A program made the position numbers and the translations under genes. Shown here piece by piece: positions 20,262 through 32,784 of a DNA stretch of 64,000 bases. The notes below the pieces were generated by a model that worked only from the letters and a program-made list of their open reading frames with translations, was not told the origin of the DNA and searched no databases. The first letter of the stretch is position 1; each line of letters opens with the position of its first letter. The stretch comes from Desmodus rotundus (Eukaryota; Chordata; Mammalia; Chiroptera; Phyllostomidae): positions 73,864,097 to 73,928,096 of the forward strand of contig NC_071392.1 in NCBI RefSeq assembly GCF_022682495.2, in the 5' to 3' direction.

Positions 20262-21354
20262 CCCCACCCAATACATCACCTATGGCCATGCCTAGCATCT
20301 GTATTCACCTGCTCATCCATTAGAATTGCCTGTTTCTGTCCCTTTTCTTCAGGACTCTATTTCAATGATGTCAAGGCATTCAGGTAACTGTTAATCTGCT
20401 GAAATTATTATTAACTCCCTGAGATACAGGAGCTGGACTTTCAAGCACAAAACTGTGGCCCAAAGTGGTGATTCCTTAACGTTGGCTTCCACAGTTGATG
20501 AACACAACACAGAATGGAAGGGTGTTAGAAGACATGTCCAAGGCCAAGTAGAAATTAGGTGCTTTCCATTCTATTCCTCAAATTTTTATAGTGTAGGAGT
20601 AAAAGGTGAAAAGAGCCTCACCACACTGCACACATAGATTCCTGTTGGGATTTTCTGTTCCTGGGATACTACATTGCCAGTGACCCTGGATCCCTTCTTT
20701 GGTTCCCCAAATATAGCAAGGCCTCTCGAACAATGTTGGCACCTGAGACCTACCCCCATTCCACTCCATTACTGAAGTGGCTACCCATTAACTAGGCTCA
20801 GGCAAGTTCATTAACTCCAAGAATAGGTGATCTCAAGAAGGATCTATGTGGACAATATGGTGTCTTTCACTCCTACACACAGGAAGATGTTTACCCATTT
20901 AATCATCTTAATGAATTTGTCCCTTATCATCTTTCTCATTTTATATGCATTATCGTCTATCTCACTGGGGTATTTTGAGGTTTAATTGACAATATGCATT
21001 GATTTGAGCCTTAAGGGGGAAAGAGCTAAAGAAAATGCCTTGTGTATTTATTTGTACTATGGAGAACATAATGTCATGAAAAATATATTATAACAGCATA
21101 AAACAAAAAGAACTCTGGGCCAGATAAGTGAAAGGGATGGCATGGGGAACAAAGACATCAAAATTATATAAACCATGGATAAGGAGATAAGTAGGAGAAA
21201 TGTCCGAGCAAGAAAAATTAATTAGCTAAGTTAAAAATCCGAAATAAGTTGAATTATTATTGTCATGGGGGAAATGACCCTATATTTTCATCAGACAAGG
21301 CCGCATATCAAGGTTCAAAACAAGAAATGTAACAGTTGCCATTCTAGATACTTT
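20262..21354. other. unique DNA, no gene seen
   Basis: No repeat or exon recognised. The small frames at 20455-20637 and 20578-20769 overlap on opposite strands without domain content. Confidence 0.5.
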
Positions 21355-21710
21355 CCATTCCCTCTCCAGATACACTTTCCACCTTCTCCAGTGGTCTGAC
21401 CTTTATGGCCTCCATTAAAGGGTGCCTTCACCATGGCTTCACAGAAGGCAGGAGGGCAATGAGACAGAGTAGTTATTTTTCAGCTCTCTCTCTGCTATGC
21501 TCTGGTGGAAAATGGCCACATTCCTCTACCAAAGGCCACAGCTCCTGGCAGACCACCATCTCCTACAGCCCCTCCCCAGGTGCTTTCAGTTCCAGGAGTG
21601 GTAGGGTTCTGTGGCTTTGTGCCATCTCTGGTTGGCTTCCCTTACCCTGTCCATGTCTTTGTAAGAGTCCCTTTGTTTATTTTTCCCTGTCACCTATCTA
21701 GATTTATTGA
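21355..21710 (+). repeat. ancient interspersed repeat, copy related to 4410-5105
   Basis: Blocks 'ctccagtggtctgacctt', 'ccacagctcctggcagacca', 'ggttggcttcccttaccctg' and 'tttgtaagagtccctttgtt' follow the order of the same unnamed old mammalian repeat seen near 4410. The frames at 21405-21747 lie inside this repeat. Confidence 0.35.
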
Positions 21711-23080
21711 TACAGGTATAAAATATATAAACACAAAGATACTATAAAATATATATATTAATTTGCTGACAAGGACTTTTCAGTTTTAATGAAATAGATC
21801 TCACACAAAAGAAGTGTAAGTAGGATTTGCCTCCTCTGTGGAGCTCTTGATCCCAAGAGTTGGTTACAACTTTCTCTTTGTAAACAGGAAGATCTGAGCT
21901 CTGTTAAGATTTCCAGACGAGGGTTTAGTTGAGTTCTAACATGCCTTGTACCCCCACCCCAAGTCAATGTCTTGGTCCCATCTGGAGCCATCACCACATA
22001 CTTCTACCCAAGTCATTTCCACCTCAAGCACTGTGCAGAGGCCTAACACTCACCTCTAAAGGGCCATCTTCAATGAATTAACTCCTGTATCTGCTTTATT
22101 TTCTGCATAATGTGATTGTTAGTTGGTACAAATACCACATCTGGCATCATTTTTTTCCAGCTTGTCCTCACCACTATGTTCAATCTCCCCAGTCTTTAAA
22201 GGGCACCTCCAGCCAGGCCCAGTACAGTGCATATCAAATAGCAAGCAAAGTTTGTTAATAAATCAAAAATTCACTTTATCCAGGGAGTCAAATCACGACC
22301 ATCCAGACCAGTCTGAGGACACTCACTCACCTTGACCTAGCAGAGCCTCCCCCATCAATCCACCGGAGATAAGTTGGCAACATTTTCCCGATCAGTACGC
22401 CATACCTTTATCCCCTTGACTTTTGTCTTGTCTTAAATGGTAATATAAACACCAAGCCTCCGAAGTAGTGAAAGTAACTTTTATTTTCTCATGGTTTCTA
22501 TAACCCAGGCATTTATATTATATTGTAAATCCAAAACTGCCATCAAAGTTAGAAGTTTCAAAAGTGTCTTTATAGGAATTTGGATTGCAGTCAAATTTCT
22601 ACCCTCAGTGTTCTCTCTCCAGTGGTGAAATTTTCTCCCTTACTATCTCACACTAGTACACTGGTGATGTCGGGAAGACCTGCAGACCTAAGCAGGTTTG
22701 GGCTATTTTTCATTACTGGTCATTGTAAACGTGTCTGTGTTTTAACTGTGTAGTATTCTTGAGCACTGTGGCTAGTGATGCTTTCTGTAAACAACGGTAA
22801 TTCTCAAGTGCTTTATCATGAATGCAGTGATTCATCGCCAGTGCAGAGAAGTGGCTTTATTTAGAACTGGCCAGGAGGAGGGGCATCATCTTATTCTATT
22901 TCATAGAGGATCTGCAAAATTCTCCTTCACTTGCCCTGTGTAGCAGGTCTAGTTTATTCCTTTTTCCTTCTCCTACTGTAAGAATCACATGCCTAATTGA
23001 TGCTTTACCAGAACTATTTCTTCTAAATTGGTTCAAACAAAGTGCACTTTGCAAATCTCCGCTCAGTCTAGTCTGTGTGG
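21711..23080. other. unique DNA, no gene seen
   Basis: No exon or clear repeat. There is a short AT-dinucleotide-rich patch near 21720-21760. Confidence 0.5.
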
Positions 23081-23084
23081 TCTC

Positions 23085-23140
23085 ACAATAACTGACACAT
23101 AGCAGACATTAAATAAATGTTTGATTAATACTTGCCGAGC
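23085..23140 (+). repeat. L2 3' terminal remnant
   Basis: The text 'tgacacatagcagacattaa' followed by 'ataaatgtttgattaatact' fits the L2 3' end (ggcacatagtaggcgctcaataaatgtttgttgaa type). Confidence 0.45.
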
Positions 23141-23439
23141 AATAAAGACAAAGGGAAAAATAGAATCAAGAAGGGAAGGAGGTAAAGTTAGTACGTGCAA
23201 ATGAAAAGCAATCAAGGTCATAGACTACATCTCTGTGTGGTTCATGGGGCACTGAGCCTTACAGATTTAACAACCTTCTGTGCCCTCAAGTGCTAATCGC
23301 TGCCCCCTCTTGAATTTTAGTGGTAGGAAAACATTTAGAAAGAGGGCAACCAGCTGAGAGCAACTCATTTCCACTGCTGGAAAAATACAAGTCAACATAT
23401 TTGACCTTTGAAGGTACATAAGCATACTTAATATATCAA

Positions 23440-23940
23440 CTACCTACTGCCGTAATAGTAGTAGTGTATAACAAGCAGCTACAAAAACTTCAGTAGCATT
23501 CAGTGATAAGCATTTATTGTTTATGCCTCGGTCAGCTGGGGGTAGACTAGATGGCTCTGCTAATCTTCGCCAAGCTAGCTCACATGTCTGTAGTCACTGG
23601 CTTTTGGTGAAACCATCTGGCTTTGGCTGGGACAACTGGAATTGCTCAGCTCATTCCTCGTGTCTGTTATCCTCCAGCAGGCTATTCCAGGCATGGGTTC
23701 ATGGCAATGAGGGAGGAGCTTGCCATCAGAAATACAAAGAACTCTTAAGACCTAAGCTCAGAGTTTAGGCCTCAGCTCTACCTCATTCTATTGGCCAAAG
23801 CAAGCCATGTGGCTAAAACCAGGGACAGGGAACTATGCCCTGCCCTCTGTGGAAATGGACTGCAAGGTTAAATGGCAAAGGGAGTAGTATAGGGAGAGAT
23901 GGAGAACTGAGGCCAATGATGCAGTCTACCACCAGTATAT
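23440..23940 (+). repeat. old LTR-like repeat (ERVL/MaLR type?)
   Basis: It shows the order 'ctactgccgtaatagtagta', 'cattcagtgataagcattta', 'tcggtcagctgggggtagac', 'tattccaggcatgggttcat', 'ctcattctattggccaaagc', 'agccatgtggctaaaaccag'. This order is familiar from old mammalian LTR-type repeats. The precise family is not assigned. The frame at 23517-23768 is part of it. Confidence 0.4.
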
Positions 23941-26090
23941 TCACATAAAAATAAAAACTGTGGCATCTTTAATTACAAAAATGCAACCCAGGCATATTTA
24001 CAAGTGCTAAACTAAGAAAATCAGCCTGAAAGAAGTTCTTATTTTTCAAATAAATATCAAATTCATATATGATTTTTTAACTCCAGTCTTATTGTTATTA
24101 TAATCAGTTAAATACTAGCTTACGGTAGGTAACATTTATTCTGAGAATGAATTGATTTCTTTCCTCTATGGGTATTCTTTATTCTAACAGCCTGTTAAAA
24201 CATTTTTATGAGCTAATAAAAGGTTTAAACATATTTGTAAGTCTATAAGAATGGCAAATTTTTCTAATTTTTAGAGAGGAGAATTCAAACATCCCATCTA
24301 ACAAAGATTATGAATAAATTAGAAATTTACTTCAGTAGTTTAAATCTAATAAACACTTTCATTTAGCTGTTTGACAAAACAAATGCAAAAAGGCATCTGA
24401 TTCTTAGATTTGTATTTCTCATCTGACTCAATTAGGTAAGTTTGTATTTTGGAAATATCAACCCATTCACATCAAGACCAAGACTAAATCACTCAGCAAT
24501 ACCAGAAGAAGTTTCAGATTAAAGAAGGTTAAGATGGAATTACATCTCTGAAGAAATCAGAATTTCTATTTCTGGGTTCACCGCATTTGACAGTTTAACT
24601 ACTTACATTGTTTTTATCATATGAAAAAGAGACTACTTTAATTTCACATCCCTTAACCTTGTAGCAATGAAATAGTTCTAGAGAATATAATGAATATAAA
24701 AGGAGTCAGTGCTCAAGTCACATTCGTTTATAGTTAGTTGGAAAGTTTCTTTTGCTGTTGAAGATCAGGGCCTTTTCACCTGTCTATCTATCAGCTTGTG
24801 GCTTTCACTCTGATGCCTTAATCTGCAAGTGGACGTTCCCTTGACTCAGTACAATTACAGTAACCCTATGTAGTTAATGTAGTTAATGTAAGTTAATGCA
24901 GTCCTATAAGAGATAGGCCATCATTACCCAGATTTATGTGTAGAACCACATCCATTAAATTTAGATAATTGCTTGTGGATTGCCACCCTATTTTGCCTGT
25001 TAATATAAATTATATTCCCAACATTAGCTACCAAGAGGACAAATTTCTCAAAACTTTCTTTGTATTTAATTCTTTTGGATAATCTCCTCTGCAATTTGAT
25101 GAAGAATATATGGTGAACAACTTCCTACAACCTTTGTTTTTCCAATGTGTTTTGCTGAAGAAGCTCAATCTGTTGTTTGTGTGGGGTTGTCACCACATTA
25201 CATTGATTTAGGGACACTGTTTTCCATTCTTCTGTCTTCCGTGCTCTGTTAACTTATGTCACATTTATTAAAAGTCATGGCTTTGCATCTATGTTTCAAT
25301 TTGTGGTAGCAAATTGATAAAACATGTTTCCTCCCCTTTCTTGCAAAATAGTGCTTAACAACTGCTGCTACCATCAATGTATTACCTCACCACAAATAGA
25401 CTCAACGTGAAAAGATCTGCAGAATTTTCTGATTAGGAAGTAATACCTGCGGCACAGAGTATATGTGAAGTACCTTTTCAAATAAAAGCATGGAGGAAGT
25501 AAATGGGACAAATGCATAAAAGAGTAACATACGTTTTATGCTACCAAATTATGCATCATTATTTTAAATAGCTAACCAAAGTGTGTTATAGGTACTAAAG
25601 CTTCATTTAAATTGTAGTCCATTTGCAGTTTTTTTCAAATTCCCAAGGCAGGGTGGAGGGGGAATGGCTTCTCTAGGGAGCTTAACTTGAAATCTGTTTC
25701 TGAGAGATACTGCAAACCTTGATCTGATTCCAGGCAGTTCCAAATAAACCTCTGAGCTCCAATATGCTAATTTATGACATATCTGCATTCATCCACTGGG
25801 TTTGCACTTTATCACCAGTCTCAGGGAGCCCATCAGGGCTTACAAGGGAAAGGAAGTCTGGGAGACATAAAAAATACTTGACACCAAGCCGAGGAGCAAT
25901 TACATTACATACAGCATAAGAAGAAACCCTGGGACTAGAGAAAACTAAGGTTACAGTCTAAACAGTTATGGGGACTGGGCTGTCATCCTCACATTCCTCA
26001 TATTGTTAAAACAAAGTGCCCAATCACACTTGAAGCTTCCCCAAGCATCCTGGAGAAGAGGTATTAAGTTGGGATACCTCCCTCCTCCCC
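23941..26090. other. unique AT-rich DNA, no gene seen
   Basis: Largely A/T-rich sequence without recognisable repeat or exon. A small tandem array of tagttaatg-like units (three units) lies at 24871-24898. Confidence 0.5.
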
Positions 26091-26094
26091 TAGG

Positions 26095-26345
26095 ACCACA
26101 CAACACTCTGACCCTACTCTGTTCAGACCAACCTACATATTCCTTGAATACATGTTGTGCTTCCTGCCTTCAAGCTTCTCACACCTAAGTTTTACCCATA
26201 TTTTAAGGTCCACCTCTTTTCCCACTTCTAACCTTCCCTGAATACTCTGATCCAAAGTCAGTGCTCTCCCTTTAGAGAAATCATGGTTTTGAATTTTCTC
26301 TACCATCCATATATCTACTTTATGACCTATGTAATATCCACTGTT
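26095..26345 (+). repeat. L2 LINE remnant
   Basis: The C/T-rich order 'caacctacatattccttgaa', 'cttcctgccttcaagcttct', 'ttttaaggtccacctctttt', 'accttccctgaatactctga' resembles the last 300 bp of L2 (ctttgcacatgctgttcc ... aggtctcagctc ... gccttccctgacca). It is diverged. Confidence 0.4.
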
Positions 26346-27440
26346 TCCCTCATAGGTTATACATTTCATGTGTGTAAAACCATGTCAGAATATTCAACTA
26401 TGCCCCGAAATAACTAATATTGACCTTTATTTCAGGTAAATGCATAACACAAATTTGTTTTTTTATGTTTTAATGTTTTATATTGTGTTTTGAATACTTT
26501 TCTTCTTACATACAGTGTCATCATGCATACCACCTTCAAACATAAATGTGAATGTAAAAGCCGTAACATTCATCCACGTTCATTCAAAAGTGTTAAGTTA
26601 ATCAGTGGAAGAGAAAGAGTTTGTACCATGGCTCCAGGCAGGTGTTTCGGGCTATAGTGAAGTTTGAAATTTTCATATCATTTGTTGGAAGACTCAATTC
26701 AATCAAAATCTACTTTGTCTTAAAGGATTGGGTTCCTGAGTGGGTTAACTCCACCTGATAAAATGCAAAGTGAATGTGAGATGAAATAAGTACCCCTGTC
26801 AACTCTAATTTGAAGCCATGCTCCCAGGACACTTCCAGAGGCTCCAAGTCTTCCTGAGGCTTAAAGAGTGATGGAGTAGTTTTTCCTGAGCAACTGTTAA
26901 TACTTTGGGTAAAGAACACTGGTATGGAAACAATCCTCATAATCGCCTTCTCAAATATTACAATCTTTAGAGAAAATGAGGGAACTGCTTCTATAAGCTT
27001 CTGCACCTCTAAAGTCCAGAGCCTAACCCATCTGAAAAGCTCTTTCTGCAGTATCTGTTTTCAGGAAACATTTCCATCACTGATGCAAGTATCAGAAAAC
27101 AGAAACAGAGAAAGAATACAACTTAATTAAAATTCCAGTAGTATTAACATCCCATCCCTTTCATAACATAAAGCGTGAGAAAGCCACATGAGCCCCCATC
27201 TCAAAGATGAGCAACCCCCACTGGTGCGAGAAGGCATCCAGGGAGGAGCAAGACCAGCTTCAACCACCAGCAGACACACAAGCTCAGAGTTCCTCCAACG
27301 GTCTCTCAGTCCAAAAATGGAGCTTTTACCCCAGCTCTGTAAGTAAGTAGTCCTCTGCTTTTAGTTACATAATTAGCTTTTCTCTGCTTCCATTTCCCCA
27401 GTGTGTAATACAGCATAATAGTGTATAATAGTGATAATAG
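26346..27440. other. unique DNA, no gene seen
   Basis: No exon or repeat recognised. Confidence 0.5.
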
Positions 27441-27444
27441 TGGA

Positions 27445-27655
27445 GAATGTGGGCTTTAGAGTGGGAGTTCAGTAAACCTAGGTTCAAACATCAGCACTGG
27501 CATTGACTTGCTATATGACCTTGGACAGGTTGATCAATTTAAGCTTTGGTTTCTTCATCTGTAAAACAGAAGTAATGTTCATGCAATTAAGTAAGCTAAA
27601 ATAGGAGTAGCAGTAAAGTTTGCCCATTATCATCATTATTATCAGTATTATTATG
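27445..27655 (+). repeat. MIR SINE
   Basis: It runs 'gtgggctttagagtgggagt', 'taggttcaaacatcagcac', 'ttgctatatgaccttggaca', 'tggtttcttcatctgtaaaa', which is the full MIR order from tRNA-related head to core, ending in an ATTATT-rich tail. Confidence 0.75.
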
Positions 27656-28445
27656 ATAAGGGAGTTACATAAGATTATCTTCTAAATGTTCATTTCACTT
27701 CTAAGAGTTTATGAAATAATTGGAGCAGATTTTGAAGAAATTCCCCATTCAATACCTAACTTTCATGGCCATAGAGATTAATGTGCTCCTTCTGCACCAT
27801 AATATAAAAGCAAGACACCCTTGTTGACCGTGGGGCATCCCTGCTCAAGCATCAAATACATTTTATTTTCAAAATTCTTAATTGGATGTAAAACTGAAAA
27901 ATGGTCCCATTTCAACAAAGTCCTTGAGAGTTAATCTATTAGTAATCCTAACTTTCCCATTTAACTAGCTTTCCTGATAGATTAATTATATGGGATATAG
28001 AAAATGTGAATATTAAATAATGAGACTGATTTTGACATGATATCCAGGGAAAAGAGTATAAATTACTTACCACACTTATGTAAGGAAAATCATTTTAAGA
28101 GACTTTATATCAACAGGATTAATAAACACAAGTCAAGGCATGTTTTCCAGGGACTTCCAGGTAACATGGTGATTTATATACATGTGTCTAAATATCCATC
28201 CCTCCCAGATCACACTTGAAACGATAAATGGAATATAAATACATCAAAATGAGGCTTTACTTCTGACTTGCCTAATATTAGGCATTCTAGTTTGGGAGAT
28301 CATAGGGTGGTCTCACTGTAGATAGTTCCCAGTTGTGTCTTTGGCATATGGCCCCTCCATCAGCCTTGATTCTTCTTGCTTATATCTCTTTGCTGTTTTT
28401 CTCACAAAGAGTATTTCAACCTTCACTCCATTCATTCATGTTTAT
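27656..28445. other. unique DNA, no gene seen
   Basis: No exon or repeat recognised. Confidence 0.5.
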
Positions 28446-28449
28446 CACT

Positions 28450-29436
28450 TTCTTTTTTCAGCTTCACTGAAGTATACTTAATATACAAAAGTTGCACATA
28501 CTTAATGAACACACTTTAATGAGTTTGGACATATGCACGTACCTGTGATACTATCACCACAAACAAGGTAATAAATATATCCATCACCTTGAGATTTCTT
28601 GTGTCCCATTGCTTGTGTGTCCGTGTGTGTTTTAAAAACATTTAACAAGAGATCTACCCTCTTAAGATTTTAAGCGCACTACGTCATATTAACCATAGGC
28701 ACTATGTTATACAGCAGATCTCCATAACTGATCCACCTGCATAACTAATTTTTATACCAATTGAACAACTACCCATTTCACTTTTCCCCCATTCCCTGGC
28801 ATCTACCATCTGTTTCTTCTATGAGTTTGACTATTTCAGATACCTCAAATAAATGGAACCATGGGGTATTTGTCCTTTTGGGATGGACTTATTTCCCTTA
28901 GCAAAATGTTTTCCAAGTCTACCCATGCTGTCACAAATGGCAGAATTTCATTCTTTTCTAAGGCTAACTAATACTCCACTGAATGTATATAGCACATTTT
29001 CTGTATCCATTTGCCTGCTGATGGACATCTGGGTTGTTTTCAAATCCTGACGGTTGTGAATAACGCTGCAATAAACTTGGCACTGCAGATATCGCTTCCA
29101 GATCCTGATTTCAGATCCTTTGGCTCTATACCCAGAAACAGGATTGCTAGATTATATTGTAGTTCTATACTCATACTGTTTTCCATGGGGGCTTAACACT
29201 TCACATTTTCGCCAACAGTGTGCAGGGTTCTAATTTCTCCATATCATCACAACAGTCGTTATCTTTTGTTATTTTGATAATAGCCATCCTATATGGTATT
29301 AAGGATATCTCTTTGTGGATCTGATTTCAATTTTTCTGGTGATTACTGATGTCGAGCACATTTTAATATACCGGTTTGCTATTTGTATGCCTTCCTTGGA
29401 AAAAATGTCTCTTCAAGTTCTTTGACCTTTTTTTAC
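28450..29436 (-). mobile_element. old L1 3' region, antisense (left part)
   Basis: On the minus strand this is the end of ORF2 and the 3'UTR of an old mammalian L1. Visible on the plus strand are 'ttccaagtctacccatgctg', 'ctggcatctaccatctgttt', 'catttgcctgctgatggaca' and 'gtgaataacgctgcaataaa', text shared by many mammalian L1 copies in antisense. It is interrupted by a younger L1 and resumes at 30384. Confidence 0.85.
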
Positions 29437-29448
29437 TTTATTTTTTAA
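29437..29448. repeat. TSD of younger L1, left copy
   Basis: TTTATTTTTTAA, repeated at 30372-30383. The sequence is low-complexity, but removing the interval rejoins the older L1 text correctly. Confidence 0.6.
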
Positions 29449-30371
29449 TAAATATTTTTATTGTTGTTCAATTACAGTTGTAACCATTTTCCCCCAATTA
29501 CTCTCCCCTGCCTTACCCACTGCCTACCTCCTATATTCAATCATCCCCCCCATTGTCTCTGTCCTTGGGTCCTTTATACATGTTTCTTGACTTGACCCTT
29601 CCCCTTCTTTCCCCTGTTATCCCCCTCCCCACACCCCTCTAATTACTGTTAGTTTTTTCTTTATTTCCATGTCTCTGGTTCCATTTTCCTTACTTGTCTG
29701 TTTTGTTGATTAGGTTCCACTTATAGGTGAGATTATATGATATTTGTCTTTCACTGACTGGCTTATTTCACTTAGCTTAATGCTCTCCAGTTCCATCCAT
29801 GCTGTTGTGAAGGGTAGAAGCTCCTTCTGTCTTTCTGCTGTGTAGTATTCCATTGTGTAAATATACCATACTTTTTTGATCCACTCATTTACTCGTGGGC
29901 CCTTAGGCTGTTTCCAGCACTTGGCTATTGCAAATAGTACTGCTATGAACATTGGGGTGCACAGGTTCTTTTGAATTTGTGTTTCAGGATTCTTAGGGTA
30001 TAATCCCAGCAGTGGAATTGCCAGGTCAAAAGGCAGTTCCATCTTTAGTTTTCTGAGGAAATTCCATACTGTTTTCCATAGTGGCTGCACCAGTCTGCAC
30101 TCCCACCAACAGTGCACTAGGGTTCTCTTTTCTCCACAACTTTGCCAGCATTTGTTGTTTGTTAATTTGTTTATGATGGCCATCCTGATTGATGTGAATG
30201 GTATCTCATTGTGGTTTTCATTCACATTTTTCTAATGGCTGATGATGCTGAGCATCCTTTCATATATGCCTGGTCCTTCTCTATATCCTCCTTGGAGAAG
30301 TGTCTGTTCAGGTCCTTTGTCCATTTTTTAATTGGATTGTTTGTCTTCCTGGAGTGGAATCATGTGAGTTA
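29449..30371 (-). mobile_element. bat L1, 5'-truncated, antisense
   Basis: From the left it starts with the complement of the bat L1 3' end ('tattgttgttcaattacagt', 'tgtccttgggtcctttatac'), then the 3'UTR to about 29706, then ORF2 C-terminal coding text. It is 923 bp long and 5'-truncated, as is usual for L1 insertions by target-primed reverse transcription. It interrupts the older L1 at the 12-bp TSD. Confidence 0.88.
29710..30225 (-). pseudogene. L1 ORF2 C-terminal fragment
   Basis: 171 codons are open without a stop. Near the start is the cysteine-rich knuckle of L1 ORF2p, [18 protein letters not shown] (CX3CX7HX4C). It is followed by '[20 protein letters not shown]', '[11 protein letters not shown]', 'YTMEYYTAERQKELLPFTTA' and 'WMELESIKLSEIS'. 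The endonuclease and RT domains are not in this copy because it is 5'-truncated, so it cannot act alone. The first residue shown by a frame search is GTG, not a real start. The frame continues upstream with a disruption. Confidence 0.9.
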
Positions 30372-30383
30372 TTTATTTTTTAA

Positions 30384-31035
30384 TTGAATTATTTGATTTT
30401 TTGCTACTGAGTTATAGGAATTCCTTATATATTTTGGACATTAGCGTCTTACCAGGTCTATGGCTTGCAAATATTTTTCCCCATTTCTGGGTTGCCATTT
30501 CACTTTGTTGATTATTTTCCTTGCTGTGGAGAAGCTTTTTAGTGTGATGTAGTCCTACTTGTTTATTTTTGTTTTCATTGCCTGTGTTCTTGGTGTCATA
30601 TCCATAAAATCATTGCCAACACCGATGCCATGAGGCTTTCCCCCTATGTTTTCTTCTATGAGTTCTACAGTTTCAGGTCTTATGTTTAAGTATTTAATCC
30701 ATTTCAGGTTGCCTTCCTGAAAAAATGTCTGTTCAGGTCCTTTGTCTGATTTTTGTGTATGATACAACATAGGGGTCCAATTTCCTTCTTTTGCATATAG
30801 ATATCCAGTTTTTCCCAACACCATTTGTTGGAACTCCCTTTTCCCCATTGTGTATTCTTGGCATCCTTGTCAAAGATCAGTTGTTCATATATGCATGGGT
30901 TTATTTCTGGACTCTCTGTTCTGTTCCATTTGCCTGTATTTTTCTCTTTATGAATCTACCATACTGTTTTATTTATTGTAGCTTTGTAATACATTTTAAA
31001 ATCAGTAAATGTAATGTACTTTGATTTCAAAATAC
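30384..31035 (-). mobile_element. old L1, antisense (right part, ORF2)
   Basis: It continues the old L1 after the younger insertion: 'tttttgctactgagttatag', 'ttggacattagcgtcttacc', 'ttcccaacaccatttgttgg', 'ggactctctgttctgttcca'. The minus-strand frame at 30555-30848 includes ORF2 text. It contains a 37-bp insertion at 30711-30747, described separately. Confidence 0.85.
30711..30747 (-). repeat. 37-bp templated insertion of L1 sequence
   Basis: In other L1 copies 'atttcaggtt' (30701-30710) is followed directly by 'gatttttgtgtatg'. Here 37 extra bases intervene. They resemble the L1 segment at 29390-29428 (ccttccttggaaaaaatgtc, ttcaagttctttg) and the one at 30288-30325 (gtgtctgttcaggtcctttg). 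Confidence 0.6.
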
Positions 31036-32440
31036 CTCACTTTCTTTAACAGCTAATCCAAGACTTTTCCCCTATTAAAAGCTTTGCCTTGCTGCCTCTG
31101 TCCACCTAGCATTACTGTCCTAGAATATTGTCTCCCAGTATTCAAACTTCAAAACAGTGAAATTTCATTTCAGTGACTATGTTCCTATATCATTTATCTT
31201 CTGTTTCAATGTGATTTTCTCCCCCAAGAGAACTATGCTTTCTAAGGATAAAAACTTTGCTTTTTTGAGACCTCCACAATGTCCTGACATTCCTTTTGGT
31301 TCTTCCTGTATAAAGGAATTAATTAATTAATCAAAGAATAGATGACAGGGCTACATTCTTTCTCCTCAATAACAGGCCATTATGATAATGATGATAATGA
31401 AAAAATCCTTCCCAATACTGATTTTTCAGTTCACATTGTGTAAATATTGCATGTCAAACCAAAACACCATGATTATTCTCATCATATTGTAGTGAAACAA
31501 GTCAAAAATTCTGAAATCATTAAGACAAATAAAATAATGGTCTCTGGAAAAGAAAATCAACACAAGCCCTTTATAATGGTAACTTCAGGATTCAGAATCA
31601 ACACCTGCCTTGTAGCAGGACTATGTTCAACTGCAATTTTATCATGTGTGGTTTTTTGAGGAAAAATAAATTCTGACCTGTAGTAGACCAGACTCCTTAC
31701 AATAATGGATGGTTCCAGAAGTGAGGTAAATTCTATGGCTGTTGAGTCTACTGCACACCACATCTCAACACCTACATTAATCTTGAGTTCCCAGAGGCAA
31801 AGCCATCAGTGGAGACATCTAGAGCTCAGGGATGTGTTGAGTTCTAAAGCCATCAGCAAAGACCATGTGGTATCCGAGATGCCACCCAAAAAAGAGATGT
31901 ATCTTTTAAGGTAGATGTTTTTAAGTTTGCAAAACTACTCCAAAAATTGAAATGGTCAATGCATTCAGATAAATATGGAATAAAATAGCTTCCCAACAAA
32001 CATCTCTTAAAAAGAAAAAAATTAAATCACTCAAATTTTAAAAAGTAAAAATAGTTTTGCTTAAATTTACAAATGGGAAAAAGGAAAGGCAAATTAGTGT
32101 TTTAAATTATATTTTATCAGATCCAAACTGGAAGTGTATAATTTCTCTATTAAGATTTCAGAAATAGTGATACTGATAAATAGTCCCTTAATAATGTAGA
32201 GTTCAGAGTTTGTCTTTATAGATGACTTAAAAGACAAAGTAGTAACTTTTTAATTAATGTATAAAGTACTAGAGCAGAGACACTGATTTATTTCTTTCAT
32301 TTATCTTCCATTTATCTTCTGTTTCATTTATGTTCTGATTTGTTGGTAAAATTAATCGTAAATGACACAATCTGATCTACTATGGAGTATATCTTGAGAA
32401 GCCAAGATTCCAAAAATACCTTTATAATACTATTCTTTCT
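31036..32440. other. unique AT-rich DNA, no gene seen
   Basis: No exon recognised. There is an (AATT)n patch at 31317-31333. The frames at 31447-31659 and 31557-31763 overlap on opposite strands and have no known domain. Confidence 0.5.
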
Positions 32441-32444
32441 CAGT

Positions 32445-32750
32445 ACATGTGTAAGTTTTCTGTGCTGTTATAACAGATTACCACAAATTTAGTAGCTTTA
32501 AACAATACAAACTTTATCATCTTAAAGATCTGGAGCGCAAAATGAATCTCGCTGAGATCAAATCAAGGGGTTTTTTTGTTTGGGTTTTTTTTGCAGAGGG
32601 GGGAGGGATTCAAATCAAGGTATTGAGACAGCTGTGTTCCTCCCTGGAGGTTCTGGGGGAGACTCTACATCCCTCCCTTTCCCAGTTTCCAGTGGGCCAC
32701 ATTCCTTGGTCCATGCTTCATTTCACTCATCTTTAAAGCTAGCAACATTG
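32445..32750 (+). repeat. MLT1/MST-type MaLR LTR remnant
   Basis: It starts 'tgtgtaagttttctgtgctg' then 'ttataacagattaccacaaa', 'tttagtagctttaaacaata', matching the 5' part of mammalian apparent LTR retrotransposon LTRs (tgtgttagtttcctagggctg... ttaccacaaacttggtggc). A T- and G-rich patch at 32567-32606 interrupts it. It is an old ERVL-MaLR solo LTR remnant with no coding part. Confidence 0.65.
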
Positions 32751-32784
32751 TATAAGAGTATTCCACCCCCAATCTTGAATCTTA

